From Candidatus Nomurabacteria bacterium (lineage in GTDB: Bacteria > Patescibacteriota > Minisyncoccia > Phycocordibacterales > UBA9973), in the NCBI GenBank assembly GCA_943359425.1, contig CALRHN010000004.1:1-22368 (forward strand): 22,368 nucleotides of DNA, read 5' to 3'. The notes beneath the pieces were generated by a model. That model was not told the DNA's origin, made no database searches, and was given only the letters and a program-made list of their open reading frames with translations. Positions 6,216 to 14,018 of the stretch are shown one piece after another (position 1 is the stretch's first letter; each line of letters opens with the position of its first letter). Position numbers and translations under genes: made by a program.

Positions 6216-6368
6216 ATGGCGTACGACGACGAAAATGATCACATACTGATGAATATCGACGAAGACGAATCGGGGCTCCCCGATCCTGATTTTGGAGATG
6301 GCCTCGACGGTGATCTCGATGATGCCGACTTTGGTGGAGAGGAAGAAGCTTTGGAAGATTTCAACTAA
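6216..6368 (+). CDS. 50-residue very acidic small protein
   Basis: ATG 6216 to TAA 6368 encodes MAYDDENDHILMNIDEDESG and then LPDPDFGDGLDGDLDDADFG and GEEEALEDFN. About 20 of 50 residues are Asp or Glu and only the single His could be positive. PDFGDG and DADFGG form a loose internal repeat. The codons read like neighbouring genes, and a strong terminator begins two bases after the stop codon, supporting a real gene. There is no signal peptide or membrane segment. I do not recognise a family. Small acidic proteins of this kind can bind basic proteins, ribosomes or metal ions, but that is speculation. A possible promoter is TTGAAC (about 6170) with a TTACTA-like -10, or the closer TATATG. Confidence 0.6.
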   Translation: MAYDDENDHILMNIDEDESGLPDPDFGDGLDGDLDDADFGGEEEALEDFN

Positions 6369-6370
6369 AA

Positions 6371-6404
6371 GAAACCCCCGACATTGGTCGGGGGTTTCTT
6401 TTTT
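6371..6404 (+). terminator. Strong bidirectional intrinsic terminator
   Basis: A 12-bp perfect stem, GAAACCCCCGAC (6371-6382) and its complement (6387-6398), has a 4-nt loop and is followed by TTTTTT. An AAAA run upstream gives a U tract on the other strand, so it can end both the acidic mini-gene (plus) and tyrS (minus). Confidence 0.95.
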
Positions 6405-6423
6405 ATTCTGTATCTATCTGTAT

Positions 6424-7800
6424 TTATTTTAGCGTGACCTTGATGAATCGTTTCTTCCCTATCTTATAGACTGCATCTGCAGTTATTGTATGCGCGGGAT
6501 CAGTGACGGCGGTCTCTGTAGCCAGATCGGATATGGCGCCATCTTCGACGAGGCGACGGAATTCTGTTTTCGATTCGACGAGAGCATTCGCAAGAAGTAT
6601 GTCGACAAGGAGCACTCCACTCTCTACTGATACTTGCGGAATATTTTCGGGAATGCCTTTTTCTTGGAATTTCTTCACGAAGTCCGCTTCCGCCTCCGTC
6701 GCTTTCGCTTCACCGTGATAGATAGCGACGATCTCACGGGCAAGGCGCATCTTCAGGTCGCGCGGATTCACTGTGCTGCCGGCAATTTCTGATTTGATAT
6801 TCTCCACATCGGCGAGCGGTGTGTATGTCGCAAGCTCGAAATAGTTCGCGATCGATGTATCGGGGACGGACATGACTTTGCCGTACATGTCGGCCGGCGC
6901 GTCGGTGATGGCGATGTAGTTATCGAGCGATTTGGACATTTTCTCCTTACCATCCGTGCCTTCGAGAATCTTAAAAGAAAGAACGGCCTGCGGTTCTTTG
7001 CTATTCATCTCCATCACATCGCGACCGACGAGCATGTTGATATGTTCATCTGTGCCGCCGACTTCGAGATCGCAGGAACCGTAGATGTTGGCGAGGACGT
7101 TCGAGTCGATACCCTGAATGACTGGATAGAGCATTTCGTGCATGAAGATCGGTTCGCCTTTCGCGAGGCGGTCCTGGAACATGTCGCGTTCTATGAGACG
7201 TCCGTGCGTGATGCGGCGAAGAACGGAGAGAAGATTGATGATGGAATAATTCGTGATCGTGCCTTTTTGCATGCGCGTTTCTACCCAGGTATTCGCCTTT
7301 GCGAGAATATGATTGCCGGGAAGTGGCGGAGTTGTTACGGATTGCCCGCCGGCAGAAATAGTAACTGGCAGACCGTCTTGCGCAATGATATCGTTGACGG
7401 AGATGAACCAGTCAGAATTGCGTATCCATGAGAATACTTCGGGCTCTCCGCGGAGAATCTTGCCGACCTGATCGAGATACGTGCGCATGTTCGCCTCGAT
7501 ATCAGCCTGGCTGATCTCAGGACGGATCTTGCTCTTGCCTGTCGGATCGCCGATGAAGCTCGTGAAATCACCAACGAGAAAGATGACTTTGCAGCCGAGG
7601 TCCTGGAACTGGCGGAGTTTGCGGAGGATGACGGCGTGGCCGAGGTGGATGTCGGGACGCGTCGGATCGACGCCCCATTTAATCACGATTTTAGCTGGAT
7701 TCTCGATGAGTTTCTTGCGGAATGCGCCTTGGGGGTCGATGAAAGAGCCCACGCCGCGCGTGAGTATTTCCTCTATTATTTTTTCTTTTGATTCAGCCAC
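6424..7800 (-). CDS. tyrS: Tyrosyl-tRNA synthetase
   Basis: This 458-aa class I synthetase charges tRNA-Tyr. The HIGH-type motif is PDIHLGHAVILRKL and the KMSKS motif is intact in GKEKMSKSLDNYI. The N-terminal KWGVDPTRPDIHLGH and YPVIQGIDS stretches fit TyrRS. The C-terminus (LVDILLANALVESKTEFRRL, then IGKKRFIKVTLK) is an S4-like RNA-binding domain. I place the start at GTG 7800 (MAESKEKIIEEILTRGVGSF), not the ATG at 7896, because a -10 element lies between them, seven bases before the GTG. The upstream 32 residues are atypical for the family. The terminator at 6371-6404 follows its stop. No T-box leader can exist with this start. Confidence 0.93.
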   Translation of the reverse strand: MAESKEKIIEEILTRGVGSFIDPQGAFRKKLIENPAKIVIKWGVDPTRPDIHLGHAVILRKLRQFQDLGCKVIFLVGDFTSFIGDPTGKSKIRPEISQADIEANMRTYLDQVGKILRGEPEVFSWIRNSDWFISVNDIIAQDGLPVTISAGGQSVTTPPLPGNHILAKANTWVETRMQKGTITNYSIINLLSVLRRITHGRLIERDMFQDRLAKGEPIFMHEMLYPVIQGIDSNVLANIYGSCDLEVGGTDEHINMLVGRDVMEMNSKEPQAVLSFKILEGTDGKEKMSKSLDNYIAITDAPADMYGKVMSVPDTSIANYFELATYTPLADVENIKSEIAGSTVNPRDLKMRLAREIVAIYHGEAKATEAEADFVKKFQEKGIPENIPQVSVESGVLLVDILLANALVESKTEFRRLVEDGAISDLATETAVTDPAHTITADAVYKIGKKRFIKVTLK

Positions 7801-7807
7801 GATAGAC

Positions 7808-7835
7808 AATGTACCATATATGCGGCATTTTGTAA
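7808..7835 (-). promoter_or_regulatory. tyrS promoter, leaderless geometry
   Basis: Minus strand TTACAA (7830-7835), 16-bp spacer, TACATT (7808-7813), then seven bases to the GTG at 7800. Transcription should start at or next to the start codon. Confidence 0.55.
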
Positions 7836-7859
7836 TGCCCGACGATGATCCGCGTCTCA

Positions 7860-7868
7860 TGGTATGAT
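7860..7868 (+). promoter_or_regulatory. Extended -10 promoter of the penicillin-binding protein gene
   Basis: TGGTATGAT is an extended -10 (TG-n-TATGAT). Seven bases separate it from the ATG at 7876. The -35 position is poor. It lies about 50 bp from the divergent tyrS promoter. Confidence 0.55.
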
Positions 7869-7875
7869 TAAGCAT

Positions 7876-10389
7876 ATGAAACGAACGGACAAGCATAAAA
7901 TCCTCAAAAACGCCGCCCTGTTCTGCCTCGGCGGCGGATTCATCATTGCGAGTATTCTCACCGTATGGATTGCCACCGTCAAACTCCCGGACTTCAAATC
8001 ATTCACCGATCGGAAGGTCTCGAATTCGACAAAGATCTACGATCGCACCGGCACGATCGTTCTCTATGATGTGCATCAGGAGTATAAGCGAACGGAAATC
8101 CCTTTCGCCGACATGGGCACTGACATAAAAAATGCGACGGTCGCGATCGAAGACTCCGAATTCTACCAGCACCATGGAATACGGCTCAAATCCATCTTCC
8201 GCGCAATCCTCTCGAACTTGACGAGCGGCAATCTCACGGGGCAGGGCGGCTCGACCATCACGCAGCAAGTCATCAAGAACAACCTGCTCACCACGGAGCG
8301 CACACTGACGCGCAAGCTGAAAGAATGGGTACTCTCCGTAAAACTCGAACGCGTTATGAGCAAAGAGGACATTCTCGCCCTCTACCTGAACGGCAATCCC
8401 TACGGCGGAAGCATCTATGGTATCGATGAAGCGGCGCGATCTTTCTTCGGCAAAGCCCCGAAAGACCTCACGCTCGCCGAGTCAGCGTATCTTGCCGCCA
8501 TCCCGCAGGCCCCGACATATTACTCACCGTATGGAAGCCACAAGGAGCAACTGACGGCGCGCAAGAATCTTGTGCTCTCGCGGATGAAAGAACTTGGATT
8601 CATCACTGACGTGGAATATGCGGCGGCAATGGCAGAGCACGTTGTATTCAAAGACCAAGAGCCAACAGGCATCAAGGCGCCGCACTTCGTCTTCTTCATC
8701 AAAGATTATCTCGAACAGAAATATGGTGTTGATGAAGTCGAGTCCGGCGGATTGAAAGTTATTACGACGCTCGACTACGATCTACAGAAGAAGGCTGAAG
8801 ACATCGTCTATGACTACACGAAAGGCCCGAAGACAATTTTTACCGATGAGAATGCTGGTATGGTCGCCATCGATCCGAAGACGGGTCAGATACTCGTCAT
8901 GGTCGGATCGCGGGATTATTTCGACAAGGAGATCGACGGCAACTTCAACGTCACGACGGCGCGACGCCAGCCGGGATCATCCTTCAAGCCCTTCGTCTAT
9001 TCGGCCGCATTCAATATGGGCTACACTGCCGAAACGACGCTCTTTGACGTCCCGACGCAATTCTCTGCCGCCTGTGACGCCTACGGCAATCCGATCGGCG
9101 GAGCGCACGCGAGTGACTGTTATATGCCGCGCAACTATGATGGATCGTTCCATGGGCCGATGACTTTGCGCCAAGCGCTCGCACGATCGATGAACATTCC
9201 GTCGATCAAACTCCTCTACCTCGTCGGCGTTCCCAACGCCATCAAGACAGCGACTGATATGGGCATCACAACACTCACCGATCCATCGCGCTATGGACTC
9301 TCTCTCGTTCTCGGAGGAGGCGAGGTAAAGCTCCTCGATATGACGAGCGCCTACAGCGATTTTGCAACCGGAGGATTACGACACCCGTATCAGAGCATCC
9401 TCTCCATCACCGACGTCGACGGCAACACTCTCGAATCTTACACTCCGTCCGAGACGCGCGTCCTCCCCGAACAAACTGCGCTCACGATCACAAGCATTCT
9501 CTCAGACAACGCAGCGCGTACGCCGACATTCGGTGCAAATTCGAAATTGTATTTCCCAGGACGCGACGTTGCTGTAAAAACAGGAACGACGAACGAATTC
9601 AAAGATTCCTGGATCATCGGCTACACGCCGTCGATCACCGTCGGCGCATGGGTCGGCAAGAACGACAATACGCCGATGCCATCAAACGTTCTCGCACACC
9701 CCTTCTGGCATGAATTTATGAATTACGTCTTGAGCAAATCCCCTGATGAAAAATTCCAAAAGCCGGATCCGATCGAAGGATATGATTCCCTCTCTCCACG
9801 CCTAAAAGGCAGTTGGCTGGGTGGAGAGAGTTTCTTTGTCGATAAGATTTCCGGAGGCCTCGCGACAGCGCTGACGCCGAAAGAAACGAAGGTTGAAAAG
9901 GTTCTCACGAATGTGCATGAAATACTGTATTGGATAAACAAAGACGACCCGCGTGGGCCGAAACCGGACCATCCAGAAAATGACCCTGCATTTTACCGGT
10001 GGGAAACGGGAGTGGCGAATTGGTGGGCGGCGAATAGCTCAAAATACGCCACGGTGACATCAGCTGACAAGCCGACAGCGTCGGACACCGTGCATACGGA
10101 AGCCAACAAGCCCCACCCGGTTATCACATCTCCACAAGAAGGAGTTTCGTACAACATACACAGTCCACTGACCGTAACCCTCTCAAACCAAGGAACCTAC
10201 CCGCTCCAAAAAGCCGATTTCTTCGTTAATAATATTTATATAGGAACCTCGAGTTCGGCGCCGTTCTCCTTCTCATTCACACCGTTTGATTTGTCACTTG
10301 TCGGTAAAACGAATGACTTGAAAGTTGTGGCATACGACAGCGTCTACAACAGTGCAGAAGCAACAGCGACGTTTACTGTTTCCGAATAG
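7876..10389 (+). CDS. Class A penicillin-binding protein (bifunctional glycosyltransferase/transpeptidase) with C-terminal Ig-like extension
   Basis: This 837-aa membrane enzyme builds and cross-links peptidoglycan. One transmembrane helix (about residues 11-34, ILKNAALFCLGGGFIIASIL) anchors it. The GT51 domain has the catalytic Glu in AIEDSEFYQHHG, then GGSTITQQVIKN, KLKEWVLSVKLE and LALYLNGNPYGGSIYGI. The transpeptidase domain has SxxK in PGSSFKPFVYSAAF, SxN in ARSMNIPS and KTGT in AVKTGTTNEFKDSW. The last 90 or so residues (HPVITSPQEGVSYNIHSPLT, then ADFFVNNIYIG) resemble an Ig-like domain, possibly cell-wall binding. The ATG at 7876 (MKRTDKHKILKN) is preferred to 7864, which overlaps the -10. 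It ends three bases from the convergent DUF721-like gene. It is the PBP1a/PonA type, but I do not assign one symbol. Confidence 0.92.
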   Translation: MKRTDKHKILKNAALFCLGGGFIIASILTVWIATVKLPDFKSFTDRKVSNSTKIYDRTGTIVLYDVHQEYKRTEIPFADMGTDIKNATVAIEDSEFYQHHGIRLKSIFRAILSNLTSGNLTGQGGSTITQQVIKNNLLTTERTLTRKLKEWVLSVKLERVMSKEDILALYLNGNPYGGSIYGIDEAARSFFGKAPKDLTLAESAYLAAIPQAPTYYSPYGSHKEQLTARKNLVLSRMKELGFITDVEYAAAMAEHVVFKDQEPTGIKAPHFVFFIKDYLEQKYGVDEVESGGLKVITTLDYDLQKKAEDIVYDYTKGPKTIFTDENAGMVAIDPKTGQILVMVGSRDYFDKEIDGNFNVTTARRQPGSSFKPFVYSAAFNMGYTAETTLFDVPTQFSAACDAYGNPIGGAHASDCYMPRNYDGSFHGPMTLRQALARSMNIPSIKLLYLVGVPNAIKTATDMGITTLTDPSRYGLSLVLGGGEVKLLDMTSAYSDFATGGLRHPYQSILSITDVDGNTLESYTPSETRVLPEQTALTITSILSDNAARTPTFGANSKLYFPGRDVAVKTGTTNEFKDSWIIGYTPSITVGAWVGKNDNTPMPSNVLAHPFWHEFMNYVLSKSPDEKFQKPDPIEGYDSLSPRLKGSWLGGESFFVDKISGGLATALTPKETKVEKVLTNVHEILYWINKDDPRGPKPDHPENDPAFYRWETGVANWWAANSSKYATVTSADKPTASDTVHTEANKPHPVITSPQEGVSYNIHSPLTVTLSNQGTYPLQKADFFVNNIYIGTSSSAPFSFSFTPFDLSLVGKTNDLKVVAYDSVYNSAEATATFTVSE

Positions 10390-10392
10390 TCA

Positions 10393-10647
10393 TTACTCGA
10401 TCGCAGTTGGAGGGTTTTTCTCATTTCTCGCCAAGTACTCGAGAATAGCATCTTTCTTCATGGTGATCTCATTGCGAACAGCTGGCGTCGCGCGGACGAG
10501 GATTTTCTTAGAGACGATGGTGATCTGATCCTGTGAAAGAGATACACGAGCGACTTCTTGTATGGCCTTTAAAACCTCTTCTTTTTGATTGCCGCGCTCG
10601 AGTATGCGCTCATAGAATTTCCCTAAAAGCCCTTTGATTTGACGCAT
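10393..10647 (-). CDS. Short DUF721/DciA-like protein
   Basis: An 84-aa protein encoded four bases after dnaN in the same direction. The pattern TIVSKKILVRATPAVRNEIT followed by MKKDAILEYL resembles the core of DUF721, where a short beta strand precedes an alternating hydrophobic helix. DciA-type DUF721 proteins help load the replicative helicase in bacteria lacking DnaC. If so, it fits the dnaA-dnaN neighbourhood. The N-terminal half (LLGKFYERILERGNQKEEVL) looks helical. Similarity is recognised by eye only, so the family call is moderate. Its stop is three bases from the stop of the PBP gene, and no terminator is visible between them. Confidence 0.65.
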   Translation of the reverse strand: MRQIKGLLGKFYERILERGNQKEEVLKAIQEVARVSLSQDQITIVSKKILVRATPAVRNEITMKKDAILEYLARNEKNPPTAIE

Positions 10648-10651
10648 AGTA

Positions 10652-11749
10652 TTAACGATTCATCGGCATCACAAGGTATGTAAATGAGTTATCTGAAACG
10701 CCGCGAATGATGATTGCTTTATTATTCCCCGAGAAGCCTATGGAGATACTGTCTTGTGGAATTACCTGGAGACAATCGAGGAGATATTTATAGTTGAGGC
10801 TGACTTCAATATTCTCTCCTGAGAGTGCACCGGCGAGAGTACTAGTGCTTTCCCCAACATCAGTGTTCTTTGCCTTGAAGGCGAGGAGTTTTTCTTTAGG
10901 CTTCACCACAAGGGTGATTTGATTGAATTTATCAGAGAAGATATTACTGGTTTTTAAAACCCCAAGAAGGTCTTGTTTTAAAACCACAACATCGGTTGTT
11001 TGAGTTTTCGGCATGATCTGTTTGTAATCAGGGAATGTGCCGTCAATAAGGCGTGAGGTGATATAGGTTGAACCGAGTGAGAACGCTATTTGATTCTTCG
11101 TCATCTCAATGCGCATTTCTTCATCTTCCCCGTCAAAAACACGGAGTATTTCTGTTGCATTTTTGATTGGGATGATGATTGTGGGGATTGGACTTTGTGT
11201 TTTTATTTTTACCTTCTTCTCTGCGAGGCGGAAGGAGTCTGTTGCAACAAAAACAAACATATCATCTTCGGGGTATATATAAATACTTGCTATTTCTGGT
11301 TTGCCTTCGGAAATAGAGGCGGCATAGTATACATTTTTGAATCCTTCAATAAATTTCTTTGAAGGAATACTTATTACTTCTCCAGAGACCCGGGGAATAG
11401 TTGGGAAATCATCGTGGGGGTAGTTTTTTACGATCGTCTTACTATTTTTTGTTGTAATTAAAAGATTATCATTCTCTAAAGAGAGTGTGGTTTGTTCTTT
11501 TGGATTAATACTGGAGAAAAAATTCCCTATCACATCGGCTTTTATAAGGGCCACTCCTTCTTTCTCTATTTTTGCGGGGATTTCTATTTCAATACCGAGA
11601 TTGAGGTTGGTGGCGCGTATTTTTAATGATTTACCTGACGCGACAAGAAGTATTGATTGGAGGGCGGGCAAGGTAAGATTCTTACTCGTCACTCGAGCGG
11701 CATTTACGATCGCATTTTTTATTTTTTCAACACTACATTCTAGTTTCAT
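10652..11749 (-). CDS. dnaN: DNA polymerase III beta subunit (sliding clamp)
   Basis: This 365-aa ring-forming clamp tethers the replicative polymerase to DNA. It begins MKLECSVEKIKNAIVNAARV and shows the family landmarks LPALQSILL, a central FVATDSFRLAEKKV, SRLIDGTFPDYKQIMP and the C-terminal TYLVMPMNR (the MPMR-type end that forms the partner-binding pocket). Three clamp domains of about 120 residues fit the length. It lies downstream of dnaA with the probable oriC between them. The gene is clearly richer in A and T than tyrS or the PBP gene; two lines I counted gave 37-42% GC against about 52% for a tyrS line. No ribosome-binding site is visible. A weak AATACT six bases before the ATG would fit a leaderless start. 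Confidence 0.95.
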   Translation of the reverse strand: MKLECSVEKIKNAIVNAARVTSKNLTLPALQSILLVASGKSLKIRATNLNLGIEIEIPAKIEKEGVALIKADVIGNFFSSINPKEQTTLSLENDNLLITTKNSKTIVKNYPHDDFPTIPRVSGEVISIPSKKFIEGFKNVYYAASISEGKPEIASIYIYPEDDMFVFVATDSFRLAEKKVKIKTQSPIPTIIIPIKNATEILRVFDGEDEEMRIEMTKNQIAFSLGSTYITSRLIDGTFPDYKQIMPKTQTTDVVVLKQDLLGVLKTSNIFSDKFNQITLVVKPKEKLLAFKAKNTDVGESTSTLAGALSGENIEVSLNYKYLLDCLQVIPQDSISIGFSGNNKAIIIRGVSDNSFTYLVMPMNR

Positions 11750-11968
11750 AATATTAGTATTTTATTTATTTAAAAAATCTATTATTACTATTACAACAGT
11801 GGATTATGTTAATAACTGTTTTATTCTTATACACCAACTTAATAATAATATATTTACTAGTTCTTATAATTAATAAACCAGTAATTAATAAATTCTAATC
11901 TCTAAGCTTTATTTTTTATCCACATACTTAATAATCAATCCACAAACATACTCCCTGTTTATACACAC
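11750..11968. other. oriC: Probable chromosomal replication origin (oriC) between dnaA and dnaN
   Basis: The 219-bp gap is very AT-rich and holds one perfect DnaA box TTATCCACA (11916-11924) and two near matches in the same orientation, CAATCCACA (11936-11944) and TTATACACA (11959-11967), spaced 20 and 23 bp. A further weaker TTATACACC lies at 11827-11835. The stretch 11836-11915 is almost only A and T and could be the unwinding element. Position between dnaA and dnaN is the classic location. Confidence 0.7.
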
Positions 11969-13321
11969 CTATTTAAACAAAGCCTTAATCTGTTCCAACT
12001 CTTGGCTCAATCCCATATCTTTTTTCAAATCATTCTTAATCTTAAGGTATGAGTGGATAACTGTTGTGTGGTCTTTACCACCCAGTTTTTGTCCAATGAG
12101 TGGGTAAGAGATATTAAAGTCCTCACGTAGGATATACATGACTATCTGGCGAGCCTTCACTATCTCTTTCCGCCGTGTTTTCTCATAAATACTCTCCTCT
12201 TCTATGTGATAGAAATCAGCTATTATCTTCACCACATCTTTCACTGAAACACTCTTTTTAGCCTTAATATTATTCTTAAGGAAGGTTTTTATCTCTGTGA
12301 CTGTTAAGGGTCTGTTTTTAAGCTGTGTCTGGCAGATGATAGTGTTGAGACTTCCTTCGAGTTCGCGGATATTCCCCTGGAGAACTTCGGCCACATACTC
12401 GATTATCTCATCAGGGAGGAGTGAGCGGTATTCCCCTGCTTTTGCCTTCAGAATTGCGACACGGGACTCGTATTCAGGTTCGCCGATATCAAGGATCATT
12501 CCTTGTGCAAAGCGTGATTTCAGGCGCTCCTCGAGGCCAGGGATGTAGTTGGCGTGTTTGTCAGACGAGAAGATGATCTGACGGTTGTTCTCATAGAATG
12601 CGTTAAAGAGGTGGAAGAGTTCTTCTTGGATCTTCTCCATCTTGCCGACGAATTGGATGTCGTCAATGATGATGACATCGTATTTGCGATATTTTTCCTT
12701 GAATGAATTCGCCTTACTCGCTTGGATGGCATTGATGAAGTCCGTCGCGAAACGTTCGAGGGTTATGTAGAAAACTTTTTTCTCCGGGTATTTCTCTTTG
12801 ATTGTGTTGCCAACGGCTTGGATGAGGTGTGTCTTACCGAGGCCGGTGTTGCCATAGACGAAGAATGGATTGTAGGTCATTCCCGGAGTCTTGATGATGG
12901 CTTGTGCAGCGGCATAGGCGAATTCATTGAAACGGCCGACGATGAATGTGTCGAATGTATAGCGCGGATTCAAATTGTCGTCTTTGTTGATGTAGAGGTC
13001 TTGTAAAGGCAGCTCTTTGTTGATGAGGAGTTTATTGATCGGAGCAACTTCCTCTGCTTTCTGTTTCGATTCGTTCTTCGCGATGACATACTCGGCCCCA
13101 CGAACGTACTCGTAGTTATTATTGAGGACGCGCATGATAAGTTTGCTGTATTTGTTGAGGAGCCAGTCTTTGACGAATTCGTTCGGGACGCCGATCTGTA
13201 TGACGCCGCCGTCTTCTTTGAGAATAAAGGTATTCTTGAACCAGGTGCTGAAATTGGCCTTGGAGAGTTCGCCTTCTATTTCGAGCAAGCATTTGCCCCA
13301 CAGTTCTTTCGTATCCAACAT
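11969..13321 (-). CDS. dnaA: Chromosomal replication initiator DnaA
   Basis: This 450-aa AAA+ protein binds DnaA boxes and opens oriC. Domain I starts MLDTKELWGKCLLEIEGELS, with the typical FSTWFKNTF. Domain III has Walker A GNTGLGKTHLIQAVGN and Walker B VIIIDDIQFVGKMEKIQEEL. The C-terminal domain has the box-recognition signature GGKDHTTVIHSYLKI. ATG 13321 is chosen over 13363 because a TATAAT at 13334-13339 would give a leader of only about six bases to it and would exclude the longer form. It is divergent from rpmH and is followed by oriC and dnaN. Confidence 0.96.
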   Translation of the reverse strand: MLDTKELWGKCLLEIEGELSKANFSTWFKNTFILKEDGGVIQIGVPNEFVKDWLLNKYSKLIMRVLNNNYEYVRGAEYVIAKNESKQKAEEVAPINKLLINKELPLQDLYINKDDNLNPRYTFDTFIVGRFNEFAYAAAQAIIKTPGMTYNPFFVYGNTGLGKTHLIQAVGNTIKEKYPEKKVFYITLERFATDFINAIQASKANSFKEKYRKYDVIIIDDIQFVGKMEKIQEELFHLFNAFYENNRQIIFSSDKHANYIPGLEERLKSRFAQGMILDIGEPEYESRVAILKAKAGEYRSLLPDEIIEYVAEVLQGNIRELEGSLNTIICQTQLKNRPLTVTEIKTFLKNNIKAKKSVSVKDVVKIIADFYHIEEESIYEKTRRKEIVKARQIVMYILREDFNISYPLIGQKLGGKDHTTVIHSYLKIKNDLKKDMGLSQELEQIKALFK

Positions 13322-13333
13322 AAGAGTAGAGCC

Positions 13334-13363
13334 ATTATAGTACTGAACCGAAAAAGGCAACAA
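13334..13363 (-). promoter_or_regulatory. dnaA promoter
   Basis: Minus strand TTGTTG (13358-13363), 18-bp spacer, TATAAT (13334-13339). The start would be near 13327, leaving a leader of about six bases. A DnaA-box-like TGTGGATAG lies upstream at 13393-13401 and could serve autoregulation. Confidence 0.6.
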
Positions 13364-13409
13364 TGCGGATATATCAGTAATCTGTTAATAAGCTGTGGAT
13401 AGTGTCCAG

Positions 13410-13519
13410 CGCACATGGCAAAAAGGCTTTTCTTGAGGTCCTCGCCCGCCTGCCGGACGGGCAGGGATCTCCTTACCGCGCTCGGCCAGACCGTCAAGAA
13501 AAGCCTTTTTGCCATGTGC
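13410..13519. repeat. 110-bp near-perfect hairpin (26-bp arms) between dnaA and rpmH
   Basis: Arms 13410-13435 and 13494-13519 are perfectly complementary (GCACATGGCAAAAAGGCTTT and on). They extend inward with GGTC/GACC after a one-base bulge. The centre holds a second hairpin CCTGCC-ggacg-GGCAGG (13449-13465). It lies between the divergent promoters of dnaA and rpmH, where no terminator is needed. Open frames across it on both strands are products of the symmetry. Confidence 0.75.
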
Positions 13520-13525
13520 TCCCCG

Positions 13526-13552
13526 TTGATTTATTCGTCCATTTGGTATACA
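13526..13552 (+). promoter_or_regulatory. rpmH promoter, near-leaderless geometry
   Basis: TTGATT (13526-13531) and an extended -10 TGGTATACA (13544-13552), with a short 15-bp spacer. Eight bases separate the -10 from the ATG at 13561. Confidence 0.55.
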
Positions 13553-13560
13553 CTCTCCAC

Positions 13561-13695
13561 ATGTCTCAAACATATAAGCCAAAGAAGCGAAAGCGCGCAA
13601 CCACGCACGGATTCCTCGTACGCTCAAAATCAAAGACGGGCAAGGCAGTTTTGCTTCGCCGCCGCCGCAAGGGCCGCAAGAAGCTCTCAGTCTAA
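13561..13695 (+). CDS. rpmH: Ribosomal protein bL34
   Basis: A 44-aa, highly basic protein: MSQTYKPKKRKRATTHGFLV continuing with RSKSKTGKAVLLRRRRKGRK. The pattern of basic residues and THGFLVRSKSKTG are diagnostic for bL34 of the large ribosomal subunit. The start at 13561 matches family length, and the promoter lies eight bases upstream. An open frame extending to 13402 would run through the hairpin and is not real. It heads the conserved rpmH-rnpA-yidD-yidC-jag order; rnpA follows after 14 nt. Confidence 0.96.
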   Translation: MSQTYKPKKRKRATTHGFLVRSKSKTGKAVLLRRRRKGRKKLSV

Positions 13696-13709
13696 ACGAC
13701 TTTCCTCTC

Positions 13710-14018
13710 ATGTTTTCAAAAGAAAAGCGGGTGTCACGGTCACTTTTTACGAAAGTTTCGAGTAAAGGGTCATCCGTTTCGACCCCGCTTTTTTCTGTGC
13801 GCATCTCCCCTGCGACAGATAACAGGTACAGCGTTGTCGTATCAAAGGCCGTCGGGAAGTCCGCTGTCGTGCGCAATACAGTCCGCCGCCGCGTCTATGC
13901 TGCTCTCCGCGCCGCTCCCGTGCCCAAGGGTCGCATCTGCATCGTCTATACGAAGAAGCCGATCGCCAGTGCATCCTATAGAGATATAGCTGACGCTATA
14001 CAAAAAGTTTTCAGATGA
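13710..14018 (+). CDS. rnpA: Ribonuclease P protein component
   Basis: A 102-aa basic protein that aids RNase P RNA in maturing tRNA 5' ends. The signature region is SVVVSKAVGKSAVVRNTVRR, containing the RNxxRR core, preceded by PLFSVRISPATDNRYSVV. The end ASYRDIADAIQKVFR fits the last helix. Its TGA stop overlaps the yidD ATG (ATGA), so the two are likely translationally coupled. It is slightly shorter than typical RnpA (about 110-120). Confidence 0.93.
   Translation: MFSKEKRVSRSLFTKVSSKGSSVSTPLFSVRISPATDNRYSVVVSKAVGKSAVVRNTVRRRVYAALRAAPVPKGRICIVYTKKPIASASYRDIADAIQKVFR

Noticed and set aside
13385..13876. Open frames through the dnaA-rpmH hairpin on both strands
   Set aside because: They read the two arms as similar peptides because the DNA is self-complementary. 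They also overlap rpmH and rnpA.
14015..14018. UGA recoded as Gly, as in Gracilibacteria or SR1
   Set aside because: rnpA ends with TGA at the expected length and overlaps the yidD start. No in-frame TGA is needed for any gene here.
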